This document shows, one piece after another, positions 15,488-26,948 of a DNA stretch of 64,000 nucleotides. The stretch is taken from the NCBI RefSeq assembly GCF_020831925.1, contig NZ_JAFIFQ010000008.1, forward strand, positions 1 through 64,000, in the 5' to 3' direction. Position 1 is the stretch's first letter. Every line of letters begins with the position of its first letter. The translations under genes were made by a program, and so were the position numbers. This stretch comes from Alkalimonas sp. (GTDB taxonomy: Bacteria > Pseudomonadota > Gammaproteobacteria > Enterobacterales > Alteromonadaceae). Under the pieces are notes generated by a model, which did no database searches, was not told the origin of the DNA, and saw only the letters and a program-made list of their open reading frames with translations.

Positions 15488-15504
15488 GCTGTTTGGAGGT
15501 TATT

Positions 15505-16635
15505 TTGACGACGTCTGCCTTGCTGGTTTTAGAAGATGGCACTGTATTTCATGGTACGGCCATCGGTGCCGAAGGAGTTTCAGTCGGAGAGGTGGTATTC
15601 AATACCTCGATGACCGGGTATCAGGAGATCTTAACCGACCCCTCCTATGCTGAACAAATGGTCACACTGACCAACCCGCACATTGGCAATACCGGCACCA
15701 ATGATGAAGATGAAGAATCCAGCCGGATCTGGGCCAAAGGCCTCATTATTCGTGACCTTCCGCTACTAGCCAGCAACTTCCGCAATCAGGCTTCGCTCTC
15801 CGACTATTTAAAACAACGTGGCATTTTGGGCATTGCCGATATCGATACCCGCAAACTTACCCGCATCCTGCGTGAAAAAGGTGCTTTAAATGGCTGCTTA
15901 ATGGCTGGTGCCGGCTTAGATGCCACTGAAGCTTTGGTAAAGGCGAAAGCTTTCCCTGGTTTAAAAGGCATGGATTTGGCGAAGGAAGTCACCGTTGCCG
16001 AACCATACAGCTGGACTGAAGGCAGCTGGCAGCTGGGCAGAGGCTTTGTTAACCCGGAACAAACTCCCTTTCATGTGGTTGCCTACGATTACGGTGTGAA
16101 GCGTAATATCCTGCGTATGTTGGTTGACCGCGGTTGTAAACTGACGGTGGTGCCGGCGCAAACCTCCGCCAGCGACGTGCTGGCGCTGAATCCGGATGGT
16201 ATTTTCTTATCCAATGGCCCTGGCGACCCGGCTCCATGTGATTATGCCATCACGGCAATCAAAGAGCTGCTGGCAACCGATATCCCTCTCTTTGGTATCT
16301 GTCTGGGCCATCAGTTGCTGGCGCTTGCCAGTGGCGCAAAAACGGCCAAGATGAAGTTTGGCCATCACGGTGGTAACCATCCGGTGCAAAACCTCGACAA
16401 CAAAAAAGTGATGATCACAGCTCAGAACCACGGCTTTGCGGTAGAAGAAGAGGGCTTGCCTTCGAATCTGCGGGCAACGCACAAGTCCTTGTTTGATGGC
16501 AGCTTGCAAGGCATTCACCGTACCGACAAGCCGGCCTTTAGTTTTCAGGGCCACCCGGAAGCAAGCCCGGGGCCACACGATGCGGCCGAGCTGTTCGATC
16601 ACTTTATCGATCTGATGCGTCAGCGTCAGCATTAA
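15505..16635 (+). CDS. carA: Carbamoyl-phosphate synthase small (glutaminase) subunit
   Basis: Hydrolyses glutamine and channels ammonia to CarB, making carbamoyl phosphate for arginine and pyrimidines. 376 residues: the N-terminal CPSase small-chain domain ([17 protein letters not shown]) and a C-terminal class I glutamine amidotransferase domain with nucleophile Cys in [13 protein letters not shown] and the His-Glu pair in [10 protein letters not shown] choose TTG 15505 as start because GGAGG ends 5 nt before it and the protein then begins [12 protein letters not shown], aligning with E. coli CarA, which also uses TTG as I recall. It is preceded by ArgR boxes and an attenuator, and lies 31 bp upstream of carB. 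Confidence 0.96.
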   Translation: MTTSALLVLEDGTVFHGTAIGAEGVSVGEVVFNTSMTGYQEILTDPSYAEQMVTLTNPHIGNTGTNDEDEESSRIWAKGLIIRDLPLLASNFRNQASLSDYLKQRGILGIADIDTRKLTRILREKGALNGCLMAGAGLDATEALVKAKAFPGLKGMDLAKEVTVAEPYSWTEGSWQLGRGFVNPEQTPFHVVAYDYGVKRNILRMLVDRGCKLTVVPAQTSASDVLALNPDGIFLSNGPGDPAPCDYAITAIKELLATDIPLFGICLGHQLLALASGAKTAKMKFGHHGGNHPVQNLDNKKVMITAQNHGFAVEEEGLPSNLRATHKSLFDGSLQGIHRTDKPAFSFQGHPEASPGPHDAAELFDHFIDLMRQRQH

Positions 16636-16666
16636 TTCAGGCTAGCGAGGAAAGACAGAGTAAATT

Positions 16667-19600
16667 ATGCCAAAACGTACTGATTTAAAAAGCATTCTTA
16701 TCCTTGGCGCCGGCCCAATCGTGATTGGCCAGGCCTGTGAATTTGACTACTCCGGTGCCCAGGCCTGTAAAGCCTTGCGTGAAGAAGGCTTCCGGGTGGT
16801 GTTGGTGAACTCGAACCCGGCCACCATCATGACCGATCCCGAAATGGCCGATGCCACCTACATCGAACCGATCCACTGGCAGGTGGTAGAAAAGATCATT
16901 GAAAAAGAGCGGCCTTGTGCAGTATTACCCACCATGGGTGGCCAGACAGCGCTGAATTGTGCACTGGATCTGGAGCGTCATGGAGTATTAAAGAAATACA
17001 ATGTCGAAATGATTGGCGCCACTGCCGATGCAATTGATAAAGCCGAAGACCGCAGCCGTTTCGACAAAGCCATGCGTTCCATCGGTCTGGAATGTCCGCG
17101 TGCAGGTATGGCTCACTCGATGGAAGAAGCCTATGCCGTGCTGGAAGACATCGGTTTTCCGTGTATCATCCGCCCGTCTTTTACCATGGGGGGCTCAGGT
17201 GGTGGAATCGCTTATAACCGTGAAGAATTTGAAGAAATCTGTACCCGTGGTCTGGATCTGTCACCCACCAAAGAGTTGTTGATTGATGAATCTCTGATTG
17301 GCTGGAAAGAGTATGAGATGGAAGTGGTGCGGGATAAAAACGACAACTGCATCATCGTCTGTTCGATTGAAAACTTCGATCCTATGGGTGTGCATACCGG
17401 TGATTCCATCACAGTTGCACCAGCGCAAACCCTGACCGACAAAGAATACCAGTTGATGCGAAATGCCTCGCTGGCGGTATTACGGGAAATTGGCGTCGAG
17501 ACCGGTGGTTCCAATGTGCAGTTTGGTATCAACCCGGAAGATGGCCGCATGGTCATTATCGAAATGAATCCGCGGGTATCGCGTTCATCCGCTCTGGCCT
17601 CCAAAGCGACAGGTTTCCCCATCGCCAAGGTGGCTGCCAAACTGGCGGTCGGCTACACCCTGGATGAACTGGCCAATGAAATCACCGGCGGTATTACGCC
17701 TGCTTCATTCGAGCCAAGCATCGATTATGTGGTAACCAAGGTACCCCGCTTTAACTTTGAAAAGTTCGCGGGTGCCAATGACCGCCTGACCACTCAAATG
17801 AAATCGGTCGGTGAGGTGATGGCCATTGGCCGTAATCAGCAAGAGTCGATGCAAAAAGCTTTGCGCGGCCTTGAAATTGGTGTTTCGGGCTTGGATCCTA
17901 TGCAAGATCTAACCGCACCCGATGCCAAAGAGCGGCTGATCCGTGAACTGAAGGAGCCTGGTGCGCATCGTATCTGGTACATTGCAGATGCCTTTCGTTT
18001 TGGCATGAGCCAGCAGGAAATCTTTGAACTGACCAAAGTTGACCCCTGGTTCTTAGTGCAAATTGAGGATTTGGTGCACGAAGAGCAGGCGATTCATGAT
18101 GCTGGCTTCTCCGGTCTGGATGAAGTGAGCTTACGCCGCTATAAGCGCAAAGGCTTCTCTGATCAGCGCATTGCCGACTTGCTAGGTGTTAGTGAAAACG
18201 AAGTGCGCAAGAAACGCCACGGTTTTGGTCTGCACCCGGTGTACAAGCGGGTGGATACCTGTGCGGCTGAGTTTGCATCCAACACTGCCTACATGTACAG
18301 CACCTACGATGAAGAGTGTGAAGCGGCGCCATCCAATCGCGATAAAATCATGATTTTAGGGGGCGGCCCGAACCGGATTGGTCAGGGTATTGAGTTTGAC
18401 TATTGCTGTGTGCATGCCGCTTTAGCACTACGTGAAGATGGCTATGAAACCATTATGGTCAACTGCAATCCGGAAACCGTGTCGACCGACTACGATACTT
18501 CTGATCGCTTGTATTTTGAATCGATCACACTGGAAGATGTGTTGGAAATCGTGGCCAAAGAGCAGCCCAAAGGTGTGATCGTGCAGTATGGTGGTCAAAC
18601 CCCACTCAAGCTGGCGCGGGCGCTGGAAGCAGCAGGCGTGCCTATTATTGGCACTTCGCCAGATGCGATTGACCGGGCCGAGGATCGTGAACGTTTCCAG
18701 CAAGCGGTCGATCGCCTTGGTTTGAAACAGCCGAAAAATGCCACCGTCACCAGTTTGGAAGAAGCCCTGCTTAAAGCTGGTGATATCGGTTTCCCAATGG
18801 TGGTTCGGCCTTCGTATGTACTTGGCGGCCGGGCGATGGAAATCGTCTACGATGAGACTGATTTAAAGCGTTATATGACCGATGCGGTGAGCGTATCCAA
18901 TGAAGCACCGGTACTGCTGGATAACTTCCTCGATGATGCAATTGAAGTGGATATTGATGCCATCTGTGATGGCAAAGAAGTGGTCATCGGCGGCATTATG
19001 GAGCATATCGAACAGGCTGGCGTGCACTCAGGCGACTCAGCCTGTACCTTGCCACCGCACAGCTTGTCGGCAGCCATACAGGATGTGATGCGCGAGCAGG
19101 TGCGTAAACTGGCACTTGAGCTGGGCGTGGTCGGTTTGATGAATACCCAGTTTGCCGTGAAAGACGGTGAAGTCTATTTGATTGAAGTAAACCCGCGTGC
19201 TGCCCGGACCGTGCCTTTTGTTTCTAAAGCAACCGGCATTCAAATTGCGAAAGTTGGTGCCCGTTGCATGGCGGGTCGCAGCCTGGCGGAGCAAGGGGTG
19301 TCCAAGGAAGTCATTCCACCGTACTTCTCGGTGAAAGAGGTAGTGATCCCATTTAACAAATTCCCTGGCGTGGATCCTATCCTTGGCCCGGAAATGCGTT
19401 CTACCGGTGAGGTTATGGGCGTTGGTGATACCTTCGAGGAAGCTTTTGCCAAAGCTGAATTGGGATGTGGTACCGTGATCCCTACCGGTGGCCGGGCTTT
19501 ACTTTCGGTGCGTAACAGCGATAAAGTGCGTGTAATCGAGCTGGCCAGACGTATGCTGGAATTAGGCTTTGAGCTGGATGCAACCAAAGGCACAGCAGCC

Positions 19601-19888
19601 ACCCTGCAGCAAGCTGGTGTTGAATGCCGCGTGGTGAATAAGGTGCTGGAAGGGCGACCTCATATTTTGGATAGAATCAAAAACGGTGAGTACAGTTACA
19701 TTGTGAATACCACCGAAGGCCGTCAGGCGATTGAAGATTCTAAAGTGCTGCGTCGGGGTGCCCTGCAGCATAAAGCCAACTATACAACGACATTAAATGC
19801 TGCTTTTGCAACGTGCAAAGCCAGTGCTGCCAGCGCTTTTGAGCGGGTGGCGTCGGTGCAGGAGCTGCACAAGAGAGTAAACGGATGA
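16667..19888 (+). CDS. carB: Carbamoyl-phosphate synthase large subunit
   Basis: Synthetase subunit that forms carbamoyl phosphate from bicarbonate, two ATP and ammonia. 1,073 residues, matching E. coli CarB. Two homologous ATP-grasp halves are visible, each opening with a similar dinucleotide-like motif ([39 protein letters not shown]) and containing metal-binding ENPR/VNPR segments ([28 protein letters not shown]). The C-terminal ~130 residues are the MGS-like allosteric domain that binds ornithine, IMP and UMP. It is cotranscribed with carA and overlaps greA by 4 bp (ATGA), suggesting translational coupling. Confidence 0.98.
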   Translation: MPKRTDLKSILILGAGPIVIGQACEFDYSGAQACKALREEGFRVVLVNSNPATIMTDPEMADATYIEPIHWQVVEKIIEKERPCAVLPTMGGQTALNCALDLERHGVLKKYNVEMIGATADAIDKAEDRSRFDKAMRSIGLECPRAGMAHSMEEAYAVLEDIGFPCIIRPSFTMGGSGGGIAYNREEFEEICTRGLDLSPTKELLIDESLIGWKEYEMEVVRDKNDNCIIVCSIENFDPMGVHTGDSITVAPAQTLTDKEYQLMRNASLAVLREIGVETGGSNVQFGINPEDGRMVIIEMNPRVSRSSALASKATGFPIAKVAAKLAVGYTLDELANEITGGITPASFEPSIDYVVTKVPRFNFEKFAGANDRLTTQMKSVGEVMAIGRNQQESMQKALRGLEIGVSGLDPMQDLTAPDAKERLIRELKEPGAHRIWYIADAFRFGMSQQEIFELTKVDPWFLVQIEDLVHEEQAIHDAGFSGLDEVSLRRYKRKGFSDQRIADLLGVSENEVRKKRHGFGLHPVYKRVDTCAAEFASNTAYMYSTYDEECEAAPSNRDKIMILGGGPNRIGQGIEFDYCCVHAALALREDGYETIMVNCNPETVSTDYDTSDRLYFESITLEDVLEIVAKEQPKGVIVQYGGQTPLKLARALEAAGVPIIGTSPDAIDRAEDRERFQQAVDRLGLKQPKNATVTSLEEALLKAGDIGFPMVVRPSYVLGGRAMEIVYDETDLKRYMTDAVSVSNEAPVLLDNFLDDAIEVDIDAICDGKEVVIGGIMEHIEQAGVHSGDSACTLPPHSLSAAIQDVMREQVRKLALELGVVGLMNTQFAVKDGEVYLIEVNPRAARTVPFVSKATGIQIAKVGARCMAGRSLAEQGVSKEVIPPYFSVKEVVIPFNKFPGVDPILGPEMRSTGEVMGVGDTFEEAFAKAELGCGTVIPTGGRALLSVRNSDKVRVIELARRMLELGFELDATKGTAATLQQAGVECRVVNKVLEGRPHILDRIKNGEYSYIVNTTEGRQAIEDSKVLRRGALQHKANYTTTLNAAFATCKASAASAFERVASVQELHKRVNG

Positions 19889-20358
19889 AAATACCAATGA
19901 CGGTTCAGGGCGCAGAAATGCTGCGCGCTGAATTGAATGAACTGAAATCGGTTAAGCGACCACAGATTATTCAGGCCATCGCCGATGCGCGTGAACATGG
20001 CGATTTGAAAGAGAATGCCGAGTATCATGCCGCACGGGAAGCTCAAAGCTTTTGTGAAGGTCGTATTCAGGATATCGAAGGAAAATTGGGCAATGCCCAG
20101 ATCATCGATGTCAGCAGTATGCCCAACAATGGCAAGGTGATTTTTGGTGCCACGGTCACAATTCTCAACCTCGATACTGAGGAAGAAGTCAGTTACCGCA
20201 TTGTCGGTGATGATGAAGCGGATATCAAAAAGAACCTGATATCCGTCAACTCACCGATAGCCCGTGGTTTGATTGGTAAAGAGCAGGATGATGTGGTGAC
20301 CATCAACACACCAAAAGGCATGGTTGAGTTTGAAATCACCGATGTACAGTACCTCTGA
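19885..20358 (+). CDS. greA: Transcription elongation factor GreA
   Basis: Binds the secondary channel of RNA polymerase and rescues backtracked complexes by stimulating transcript cleavage. 157 residues. The N-terminal half is the antiparallel coiled coil with the tip segment [22 protein letters not shown], which carries the acidic Asp/Glu pair acting at the active site. The C-terminal half is the FKBP-like domain ([23 protein letters not shown]). Its ATG overlaps the carB stop, so it is the last gene of carAB-greA and ends at a strong terminator. Confidence 0.97.
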   Translation: MKIPMTVQGAEMLRAELNELKSVKRPQIIQAIADAREHGDLKENAEYHAAREAQSFCEGRIQDIEGKLGNAQIIDVSSMPNNGKVIFGATVTILNLDTEEEVSYRIVGDDEADIKKNLISVNSPIARGLIGKEQDDVVTINTPKGMVEFEITDVQYL

Positions 20359-20376
20359 TTGAACTACGCAGATCTG

Positions 20377-20402
20377 AAAAGCGGCTTCGGCCGCTTTTTT
20401 TT
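20377..20402 (+). terminator. Intrinsic terminator of carAB-greA
   Basis: Stem AAGCGGC (20379-20385), UUCG tetraloop, GCCGCTT (20390-20396), then an uninterrupted T run to 20402. Confidence 0.9.
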
Positions 20403-20492
20403 GCGCTTTGGTCGCAAGATGGCCGCGGGTCTGACCTGCTAACCAATCAGGATCGATTAAAATGGCTAGCTAAGAGGTTGTGAGGTTGTTTG

Positions 20493-20918
20493 ATGCGCTC
20501 TGGAAAAGGTAAGTTTGAACTGGTCAAAGAAGACAACACCATCTGGTTGACTGCCCGGGGGACCTGGACCAACTTAACGGTTTAAGATTACATAAAACAA
20601 TTACGGCAAATGGCACTGTCTTTTGCCGGTAGCCCTTGGGCGATGTCGTTGGATGGAACTCAATGGCAGGCTTGTCCGGCGGATGTATTTTCAAAGCTGC
20701 AGGACAACTCAAGTTGGTGCTTTCAGCATCAGTTGAAGTTTGGCATCGTGATGCTACCGGAACATCCGCTGTTCCGTTGGCAATTTACCAAAGCAACCGA
20801 TGTGCCAAAGCCAGCCGATTATCAGCGTGCTATTGTCGCTGACAACGAGGAAGCCCGCGCAATTTTGACGCGAGCTGGTTTTCTTAGCGAGAAGAACATT
20901 CAGGCCTTGGGCAGCTGA
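20493..20918 (+). pseudogene. Small hypothetical protein gene broken by an in-frame stop
   Basis: An ATG at 20493 with GAGG 7 nt upstream opens a frame that reads MRSGKGKFELVKEDNTIWLT..., hits TAA at 20583-20585, and continues in the same frame as DYIKQLRQMALSFAGSPWAM... to a TGA at 20916. Without the stop the product would be about 141 residues. Phase, ribosome site and protein-like composition continue across the stop, so a nonsense mutation (or a base-call error) is the simplest reading. The second half alone could start at ATG 20610 but has no ribosome site. I do not recognise the family. The 3' end overlaps that of convergent yhbY by 19 bp. Confidence 0.7.
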
Positions 20919-21196
20919 ATTTTTGGCTCTTTAGCCGGCCGGAACAGCACCAGAGTTTTACCAATCACCTGCACTTTGTCTGCTTTTGTTTCCCGCACAA
21001 TGGCATCCATCACCAGTACTTTCTGTTCGCGGTCTTCACCAGGTACTTTGACTTTGATTAACTCATGATGCTCCAGAGCTTGCTCCACTTCAGCGAGTAC
21101 ACCTTCGGTCAGACCGTTGCCACCCAGCAAAACCACGGGTTTTAAGTCGTGTGCTTTGGATTTTAAAAACTGTTTTTGCTTATTGCTCAGTGCCAT
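20900..21196 (-). CDS. yhbY: Ribosome assembly RNA-binding protein YhbY
   Basis: CRM-domain protein that binds pre-50S ribosomes. 98 residues from ATG 21196. The CRM fold is recognisable from KQKQFLKSKAHDLKPVVLLGGNGLT, the conserved GxxG loop, and the HELIKVKV and ETKADKVQVIGKTLVLFRP segments. Length equals E. coli YhbY (97). Longer in-frame starts up to 21358 run into divergent rlmE and are not protein-like. yhbY is divergent from rlmE with 83 bp between starts, the arrangement seen in E. coli. Confidence 0.95.
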   Translation of the reverse strand: MALSNKQKQFLKSKAHDLKPVVLLGGNGLTEGVLAEVEQALEHHELIKVKVPGEDREQKVLVMDAIVRETKADKVQVIGKTLVLFRPAKEPKIQLPKA

Positions 21197-21279
21197 CTTG
21201 ATACGATTTCCACAATTTAATCTTGAATTCATGCTATTGTAACGCCATCTAGAGGTCATAGCCATTTCAGAGTAGTAAG

Positions 21280-21912
21280 ATGACGCGAAAAAAGCGCTCA
21301 GCCAGCTCAACCCGCTGGTTGAAAGAGCATTTTGATGATCATTTTGTGCAAAAAGCACAGAAGCAGGGGCTACGATCCCGGGCCGCTTTTAAACTGGAAG
21401 AAATTCAACAGCAGGATAAGCTAATCAAGCCCGGCATGACCGTGGTAGACTTAGGATCTGCTCCGGGCAGTTGGTCGCAAATGGCGGCAAAACTGGTAAC
21501 ACCCTCGGGTCGGGTGATAGCTTGTGATATACTTCCTATGGACCCTTTACCTGGGGTGTCCTTTTTACAAGGTGACTTCCGGGAAGATGCGGTATTGCAA
21601 GCATTACTGAGCCGGATCGAAGGTCGTAACGTAGATGTGGTATTATCAGATATGGCACCCAACATGAGTGGCAATCTGGCAACCGATCAGGCCAGAGCTA
21701 TTTACCTGGTAGAATTGGCTTTGGACATGTGTCATCAGGTGTTGAAGCAAAACGGCAGTTTTGTGGTCAAAGTATTTCATGGTGAAGGTTTTGAGGATTA
21801 CTTGAAAGCAATCCGTCAGGTCTTTACCACAGTAAAATCACGAAAGCCGGACTCATCGCGCTCCCGCTCCCGTGAAGCCTACATAGTGGCAACAGGTTTC
21901 AAGTCGCAGTAG
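21280..21912 (+). CDS. rlmE: 23S rRNA (uridine2552-2'-O)-methyltransferase
   Basis: SAM-dependent methyltransferase (FtsJ/RrmJ) acting on U2552 of 23S rRNA in the 50S A-loop. 210 residues. The SAM site is [13 protein letters not shown], and the catalytic tetrad Lys38, Asp124, Lys164, Glu199 falls at the E. coli numbering. The N-terminus is basic. It lies 40 bp upstream of ftsH, the conserved rlmE-ftsH unit. Confidence 0.97.
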   Translation: MTRKKRSASSTRWLKEHFDDHFVQKAQKQGLRSRAAFKLEEIQQQDKLIKPGMTVVDLGSAPGSWSQMAAKLVTPSGRVIACDILPMDPLPGVSFLQGDFREDAVLQALLSRIEGRNVDVVLSDMAPNMSGNLATDQARAIYLVELALDMCHQVLKQNGSFVVKVFHGEGFEDYLKAIRQVFTTVKSRKPDSSRSRSREAYIVATGFKSQ

Positions 21913-21952
21913 TGGCCTGATTAAATTTAACGGCAAGTAAGAGGTTACAACC

Positions 21953-23881
21953 TTGAGTGATATGGCTAAAAATCTTATCGTTTGGCTGGTGATCGCCGTC
22001 GTTTTGATGTCGATTTTTAATAGCTTTGGTCCTGGTGACAGTTCTGAGCGAATGACCAGTTACGATCAGTTTCTAAAGCAGGTTGAGCAGCGTCAGATCC
22101 GCGAAGTCCAGATCGAACGCTCTGGCGTGATCAGTGGTGTCAGCCGCAACGGCGATCGTTTTGAGACCGTCATCCCTGGTGGGTACGACAGCAAGTTAAT
22201 TGACGATTTGTACAAGCATGACGTGCGTATTGTTGGTAAGCCGCCGGAAGAAGGCAGCTGGCTGGCAACCATCTTTATCTCATGGTTCCCCATGCTGCTG
22301 TTGATTGGCGTGTGGATTTTCTTTATGCGCCAGATGCAGGGCGGCGGCGGCAAAGGTGCTATGTCCTTTGGTAAAAGCAAAGCCAAATTGATGGGTGAAG
22401 ATCAAATCAAAACCACCTTTGTCGATGTGGCAGGTTGCGATGAAGCCAAAGAAGAAGTGAGCGAGTTGGTCGATTATCTGCGCGATCCGTCCCGTTTTCA
22501 GAAGTTAGGCGGCAAAATCCCAACAGGTATTTTGATGGTAGGTCCTCCAGGTACGGGTAAAACGCTATTAGCCAAGGCGATAGCTGGTGAAGCCAAGGTG
22601 CCATTCTTTACCATTTCTGGCTCGGACTTCGTCGAAATGTTTGTCGGTGTAGGTGCTTCCCGGGTACGGGATATGTTCGACCAGGCCAAAAAGGCTGCCC
22701 CGTGCATTATCTTTATTGATGAGATTGATGCGGTCGGTCGCCAGCGTGGAGCAGGTTTAGGCGGTGGTCACGATGAGCGTGAGCAAACCTTGAACCAGAT
22801 GCTGGTTGAAATGGATGGATTTGATGGCAACGAAGGCATTATCGTCATTGCCGCCACCAACCGTCCGGATGTGTTGGACCCTGCTTTATTACGCCCAGGC
22901 CGTTTTGACCGTCAGGTCGTAGTCGGCTTGCCGGATGTGAAAGGCCGTGAGCAAATTTTGAAAGTTCACATGCGTAAAGTGCCGCTTGGTGAAGATGTGG
23001 ATCCTTCGGTCATTGCCCGCGGTACCCCTGGTTTTTCTGGCGCTGATTTGGCCAACCTGGTGAACGAAGCGGCCTTATTTGCAGCCCGAGGCAACCGCCG
23101 TACCGTGTCGATGGACGAGTTTGAGAAAGCCAAAGACAAAATCATGATGGGCGCAGAGCGTCGCTCCATGGTGATGACCGAAAAAGACAAAGAAATGACT
23201 GCCTATCATGAAGCTGGTCATGCCATTGTCGGTCGTCTGGTGCCTGAGCATGATCCGGTGTACAAGGTGAGTATTATTCCTCGCGGCCGTGCTCTAGGGG
23301 TCACTATGTACCTGCCAGAGCGGGATCGGGTAAGCTACAGCAAACAACAGCTGGAAAGCATGATCAGCTCTCTGTTTGGTGGCCGTATTGCCGAAGATGT
23401 TATTTACGGTTCTGAAATGGTCACCACCGGTGCTTCGAATGATATTGAACGCGCCACTGATCTGGCCCGTAAAATGGTCACTCAGTGGGGCTTCTCAGAG
23501 AAGCTTGGCCCGTTGTTGTACGCCGACGAAGACGGTGAAGTATTCCTAGGCCGCTCTGTCAGCAAAAACAAACATATGTCGGAAGAAACGGTGAAGGCGA
23601 TTGATGCTGAAATCCGTAACTTCATTGATCGCAATTATGAGCGTGCCTACAGTCTGATTAAAGACAATATGGATATTCTGCACTCGATGAAAGATGCATT
23701 AATGAAGTATGAAACCATCGATGCCCGTCAGATTGACGATCTGATGGAGCGCCGGCCAGTTCGTGACCCGGAAAACTGGGAGCCACGTGACAAAGGCGAT
23801 AAAGGCAGCTCCAGTGATGACTCGGGAGCAGAGGAGCCGGTAGGCCCCAATGCAGAACCATCCGAAGGCAAGCTGCACTAA
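21953..23881 (+). CDS. ftsH: ATP-dependent zinc metalloprotease FtsH
   Basis: Inner-membrane AAA+ protease that degrades misfolded membrane proteins and regulatory substrates such as LpxC in E. coli. 642 residues: two membrane segments (about 8-24 and 101-120) around a periplasmic domain; an AAA+ module with Walker A GPPGTGKT (197-204), Walker [10 protein letters not shown] and the SRH; and the M41 protease site HEAGH at 419-423. The TTG start at 21953 has AGAGG 8 nt upstream; the in-frame ATG at 21962 is too far away. E. coli FtsH is annotated with the same MSDMAKNL start. A terminator follows. Confidence 0.98.
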   Translation: MSDMAKNLIVWLVIAVVLMSIFNSFGPGDSSERMTSYDQFLKQVEQRQIREVQIERSGVISGVSRNGDRFETVIPGGYDSKLIDDLYKHDVRIVGKPPEEGSWLATIFISWFPMLLLIGVWIFFMRQMQGGGGKGAMSFGKSKAKLMGEDQIKTTFVDVAGCDEAKEEVSELVDYLRDPSRFQKLGGKIPTGILMVGPPGTGKTLLAKAIAGEAKVPFFTISGSDFVEMFVGVGASRVRDMFDQAKKAAPCIIFIDEIDAVGRQRGAGLGGGHDEREQTLNQMLVEMDGFDGNEGIIVIAATNRPDVLDPALLRPGRFDRQVVVGLPDVKGREQILKVHMRKVPLGEDVDPSVIARGTPGFSGADLANLVNEAALFAARGNRRTVSMDEFEKAKDKIMMGAERRSMVMTEKDKEMTAYHEAGHAIVGRLVPEHDPVYKVSIIPRGRALGVTMYLPERDRVSYSKQQLESMISSLFGGRIAEDVIYGSEMVTTGASNDIERATDLARKMVTQWGFSEKLGPLLYADEDGEVFLGRSVSKNKHMSEETVKAIDAEIRNFIDRNYERAYSLIKDNMDILHSMKDALMKYETIDARQIDDLMERRPVRDPENWEPRDKGDKGSSSDDSGAEEPVGPNAEPSEGKLH

Positions 23882-23895
23882 TTGTTCGATGATTG

Positions 23896-23922
23896 AAAAA
23901 ACCCGGCTTGCCGGGTTTTTTT
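23896..23922 (+). terminator. Intrinsic terminator of rlmE-ftsH
   Basis: ACCCGGC (23901-23907) and GCCGGGT (23910-23916) form the stem, flanked by six A on the 5' side and seven T on the 3' side. folP starts 28 bp later, so either folP has a promoter nearby or transcription reads through. Confidence 0.88.
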
Positions 23923-23949
23923 CTGGGCTGATTAACCTGAGACTTTGTC

Positions 23950-24789
23950 ATGCAACTAACCTTACCACGTCAGCGCACGCTGGATTTAGCCCGTCCGAAA
24001 GTGATGGGTATTTTAAATGTAACCCCAGATTCTTTTTCCGATGGCGGCCAATTTGAACGGTTGGATAGTGCACTTTATCAGGCCGAGCACATGCTGCAAC
24101 AAGGAGCCACTATCCTGGATATTGGCGGTGAGTCTACCCGGCCCGGTTCGGAGCCCGTGCCACTGCAACAGGAGCTAGACCGGGTGCTGCCGGTGATAGA
24201 AGCCATCCGCAGTCGCTTTGATTGTGTGCTTTCCATTGATACCAGCAAAGCGGCTGTCATGTCAGCTGCCGTTCAGGCGGGTGCCGATATGATCAATGAT
24301 GTCTATGCGTTGCGTGCTGATGGGGCTTTGGTCGCTGCCGCAGCCGCCGGAGTACCAGTTTGCTTGATGCACATGCTGGGCGAACCAAAAACTATGCAAC
24401 AACAGCCAGAGTACCGTGATGTAACCGCCGAAGTGTTGGATTTTATGCAGCAGCGCATTGATGCCTGTCTGGCCACCGGCATAGCACGGGAGCAGTTGCT
24501 GTTAGACCCAGGCTTTGGTTTTGGCAAAACGCTGGCGCAAAACTACCAGCTTCTGCAGCAGCTGGAACAGTGGCAGGTATTTCGGCTGCCTTTATTGGTA
24601 GGTATGTCGCGCAAATCCATGGTCGGCAACTTGTTGGGATTGCCGGTGACAGAGCGATTGGCAGGCAGTCTGGCCTGTGCCACAATAGCCGCCATTAAAG
24701 GAGCCCATATAATCCGGGTACATGACGTAAAAGCGACGGCAGATGTGTTGGCCGTGCTGGACGCCACCCTTCATGGAGTTAAGGAATGA
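23950..24789 (+). CDS. folP: Dihydropteroate synthase
   Basis: Condenses p-aminobenzoate with dihydropterin pyrophosphate in folate synthesis; the sulfonamide target. 279-residue TIM barrel with the two signatures [15 protein letters not shown] (about 19-33) and [12 protein letters not shown], plus MINDVYAL and [13 protein letters not shown] for pterin binding. Near the C-terminus is the SRKS segment of the pABA/sulfonamide site. Its stop overlaps the glmM start by 4 bp. No clear ribosome site precedes the ATG. Confidence 0.97.
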   Translation: MQLTLPRQRTLDLARPKVMGILNVTPDSFSDGGQFERLDSALYQAEHMLQQGATILDIGGESTRPGSEPVPLQQELDRVLPVIEAIRSRFDCVLSIDTSKAAVMSAAVQAGADMINDVYALRADGALVAAAAAGVPVCLMHMLGEPKTMQQQPEYRDVTAEVLDFMQQRIDACLATGIAREQLLLDPGFGFGKTLAQNYQLLQQLEQWQVFRLPLLVGMSRKSMVGNLLGLPVTERLAGSLACATIAAIKGAHIIRVHDVKATADVLAVLDATLHGVKE

Positions 24790-26120
24790 GCAGAAAGTAT
24801 TTTGGTACCGATGGAGTGCGCGGCAAGGTAGGTGATTTTCCAATTACCCCAGAATTTGCCATGAAATTAGGCTGGGCCGCTGGTCGGGTGCTGTCAAAAA
24901 GCGGCACTCGTAAGGTGTTGATTGGTAAAGATACCCGTATTTCCGGTTATTTATTGGAAACTGCATTAGAAGCTGGTCTGGTTGCTGCAGGTATTGATGT
25001 GCGCTTGTTAGGGCCCATGCCCACCCCGGCTGTGGCTTATTTGACTCGTACGTTTCGAGCTGAAGCCGGTATTGTGATCAGTGCTTCGCACAACCCTTAT
25101 TACGACAATGGCATTAAGTTTTTCTCGGCTGATGGTACCAAGTTACCGGATGAGGTCGAGTTGGCCATTGAAAACGAACTGGAACAACCAATGCTCTGTG
25201 TGCCATCCGAGCAGCTGGGTAAAGCGGTGCGGGTAGACGATGCAGCCGGACGCTACATTGAGTTTTGTAAAAGCCACTTACCAAACCATATGTCATTAAA
25301 AGGCTTCCGTTTGGTATTGGATTGCGCCCATGGCGCCACCTACCATATCGCACCGAATGTGTTTCGGGAGTTAGGTGCCGAGGTAACGGTAATAGGTGCC
25401 AGTCCGGATGGTCTTAATATTAATGCCGACTGTGGTGCCACGCACACCTTGCCTTTGCAGGAGAAGGTGGTTGAGATGAAAGCTGACCTGGGTATTGCTT
25501 ACGATGGCGATGGTGATCGGGTGATGATGGTCGATCACTCTGGACGTGTCATTGATGGCGATGAAATTGTTTACATCATCGCGCGTGCTGCGCAAAAGCA
25601 AAAGCGTTTGCATGGCGGTGTGGTCGGCACTCAGATGAGCAATATGGGCCTTGAGTTAGCACTGGCTGAGCTGAAGATCCCTTTCTTGCGCAGCAAGGTA
25701 GGTGACCGCTACGTGATGGAGTTGCTGCGTGAGCATGACTGGCGCATTGGTGGTGAAAATTCAGGCCATGTGCTGAACCTTGATCACACCTGTACCGGCG
25801 ATGGTATTATTGCCTCCTTGCAGGTGATGACAGCGATGATTCAGGAGCAGCAGAGCCTGGCCGAAATCAGCCAGGGCATGACAAAGTTGCCACAAGTGCT
25901 GGTCAATGTGAAATTTGAGAAAGGCACGGCACCACTGGAAAAGCAAAACGTCAAGCAGGCTATTGCCGATGTGGAAGCAAGGCTTGGTAACAAAGGCCGG
26001 GTTTTAATCCGTAAGTCAGGCACTGAGCCGCTGATTCGCGTGATGGTGGAAGGTGAAGTGCGCACGGAAGTCGAAGCCTTTGCTGAGGCCATTGCCAATG
26101 CGGTAAAAATCGCCAGTTAA
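24786..26120 (+). CDS. glmM: Phosphoglucosamine mutase
   Basis: Interconverts glucosamine-6-phosphate and glucosamine-1-phosphate on the way to UDP-GlcNAc, feeding peptidoglycan and lipid A. 444 residues. The catalytic phosphoserine is Ser101 in [14 protein letters not shown]; the metal loop is DGDGDR; the sugar-binding loop is GGENSGH; the phosphate-binding end is [12 protein letters not shown]. It overlaps folP (ATGA), the classic folP-glmM pair. Confidence 0.98.
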   Translation: MSRKYFGTDGVRGKVGDFPITPEFAMKLGWAAGRVLSKSGTRKVLIGKDTRISGYLLETALEAGLVAAGIDVRLLGPMPTPAVAYLTRTFRAEAGIVISASHNPYYDNGIKFFSADGTKLPDEVELAIENELEQPMLCVPSEQLGKAVRVDDAAGRYIEFCKSHLPNHMSLKGFRLVLDCAHGATYHIAPNVFRELGAEVTVIGASPDGLNINADCGATHTLPLQEKVVEMKADLGIAYDGDGDRVMMVDHSGRVIDGDEIVYIIARAAQKQKRLHGGVVGTQMSNMGLELALAELKIPFLRSKVGDRYVMELLREHDWRIGGENSGHVLNLDHTCTGDGIIASLQVMTAMIQEQQSLAEISQGMTKLPQVLVNVKFEKGTAPLEKQNVKQAIADVEARLGNKGRVLIRKSGTEPLIRVMVEGEVRTEVEAFAEAIANAVKIAS

Positions 26121-26141
26121 CGGTGATAAGTTGCAACAAAC

Positions 26142-26170
26142 TTGAGATAGCGGCTGGCATTGGGTACTAT
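26142..26170 (+). promoter_or_regulatory. Sigma-70 promoter for tpiA
   Basis: TTGAGA (26142-26147), exact 17-bp spacer, TACTAT (26165-26170), in the 78-bp glmM-tpiA gap. The tpiA ATG, with AAGGA upstream, lies 29 bp downstream of the -10. Confidence 0.6.
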
Positions 26171-26198
26171 CTGGCCGCAGCAATAACAAGGAACAGGC

Positions 26199-26942
26199 AT
26201 GACAATCCGCAAGCCATTGGTGGCAGCCAACTGGAAAATGAATGGCAGTGATGCTTTGGCTCGGGAACTCACAGCGGCCCTGGCTACCGTCAATTTAGCC
26301 GACGTGGATGTCTTGGTATGTCCGCCAGCGACCCTGTTGCATACTCTGGCAAGCACTGAGCATTGTTTGTTAGGGGCGCAGAATCTAAGTCAATATACCT
26401 CGGGTGCTTACACAGGTGAGCTGAGTGCGAGCCTACTGGCAGAAGCTGGGGTTCGTTTCGTCTTGGTAGGGCATTCTGAGCGTCGCACCCTGTTCGCTGA
26501 AAGCGATCAGGTACTGGCAGAAAAAATGCAGCAAGCCATCACGCATGGCCTGACACCGGTGTATTGCATCGGTGAAAATTTACAGCAGCGTCAGCAAGAA
26601 AAAACCGGGCAGGTGCTTGCGAAACAATTGGCTGCGGTGTATGCTTCGCATCCCGAATTCATCGCCAAATCGGTGATTGCTTACGAGCCGGTTTGGGCTA
26701 TAGGCACGGGTGAAGCGGCAACGCCGGAGCAGGCCCAGCAAGCCCATGCAGAAGTTCGTCAACAGCTGGCACAGTACGATAGCAAAGCCGCTGCGACAGT
26801 CAGAATTTTGTATGGTGGTAGCGTCAACAGCAAGAATGCCACAGAGTTGTTTGGCCAGACGGATATCGATGGTGGCTTGGTCGGTGGTGCCAGCCTGAAT
26901 GCTGAAGAATTTTTACACATTTGCCAAAGTGCAAAGGGTTAA
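26199..26942 (+). CDS. tpiA: Triosephosphate isomerase
   Basis: Glycolytic isomerase of dihydroxyacetone phosphate and glyceraldehyde-3-phosphate. 247-residue TIM barrel. The catalytic residues are seen as Lys in AANWKMNG, His in VGHSERR and Glu in AYEPVWAIGTG; the flexible lid (GTGEAATPEQA) and the phosphate-binding YGGSVN and GGLVGGASL are intact. It lies six bases upstream of secG, the tpiA-secG order common in Alteromonadales and Pseudomonas. Confidence 0.98.
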   Translation: MTIRKPLVAANWKMNGSDALARELTAALATVNLADVDVLVCPPATLLHTLASTEHCLLGAQNLSQYTSGAYTGELSASLLAEAGVRFVLVGHSERRTLFAESDQVLAEKMQQAITHGLTPVYCIGENLQQRQQEKTGQVLAKQLAAVYASHPEFIAKSVIAYEPVWAIGTGEAATPEQAQQAHAEVRQQLAQYDSKAAATVRILYGGSVNSKNATELFGQTDIDGGLVGGASLNAEEFLHICQSAKG

Positions 26943-26948
26943 CGAATT

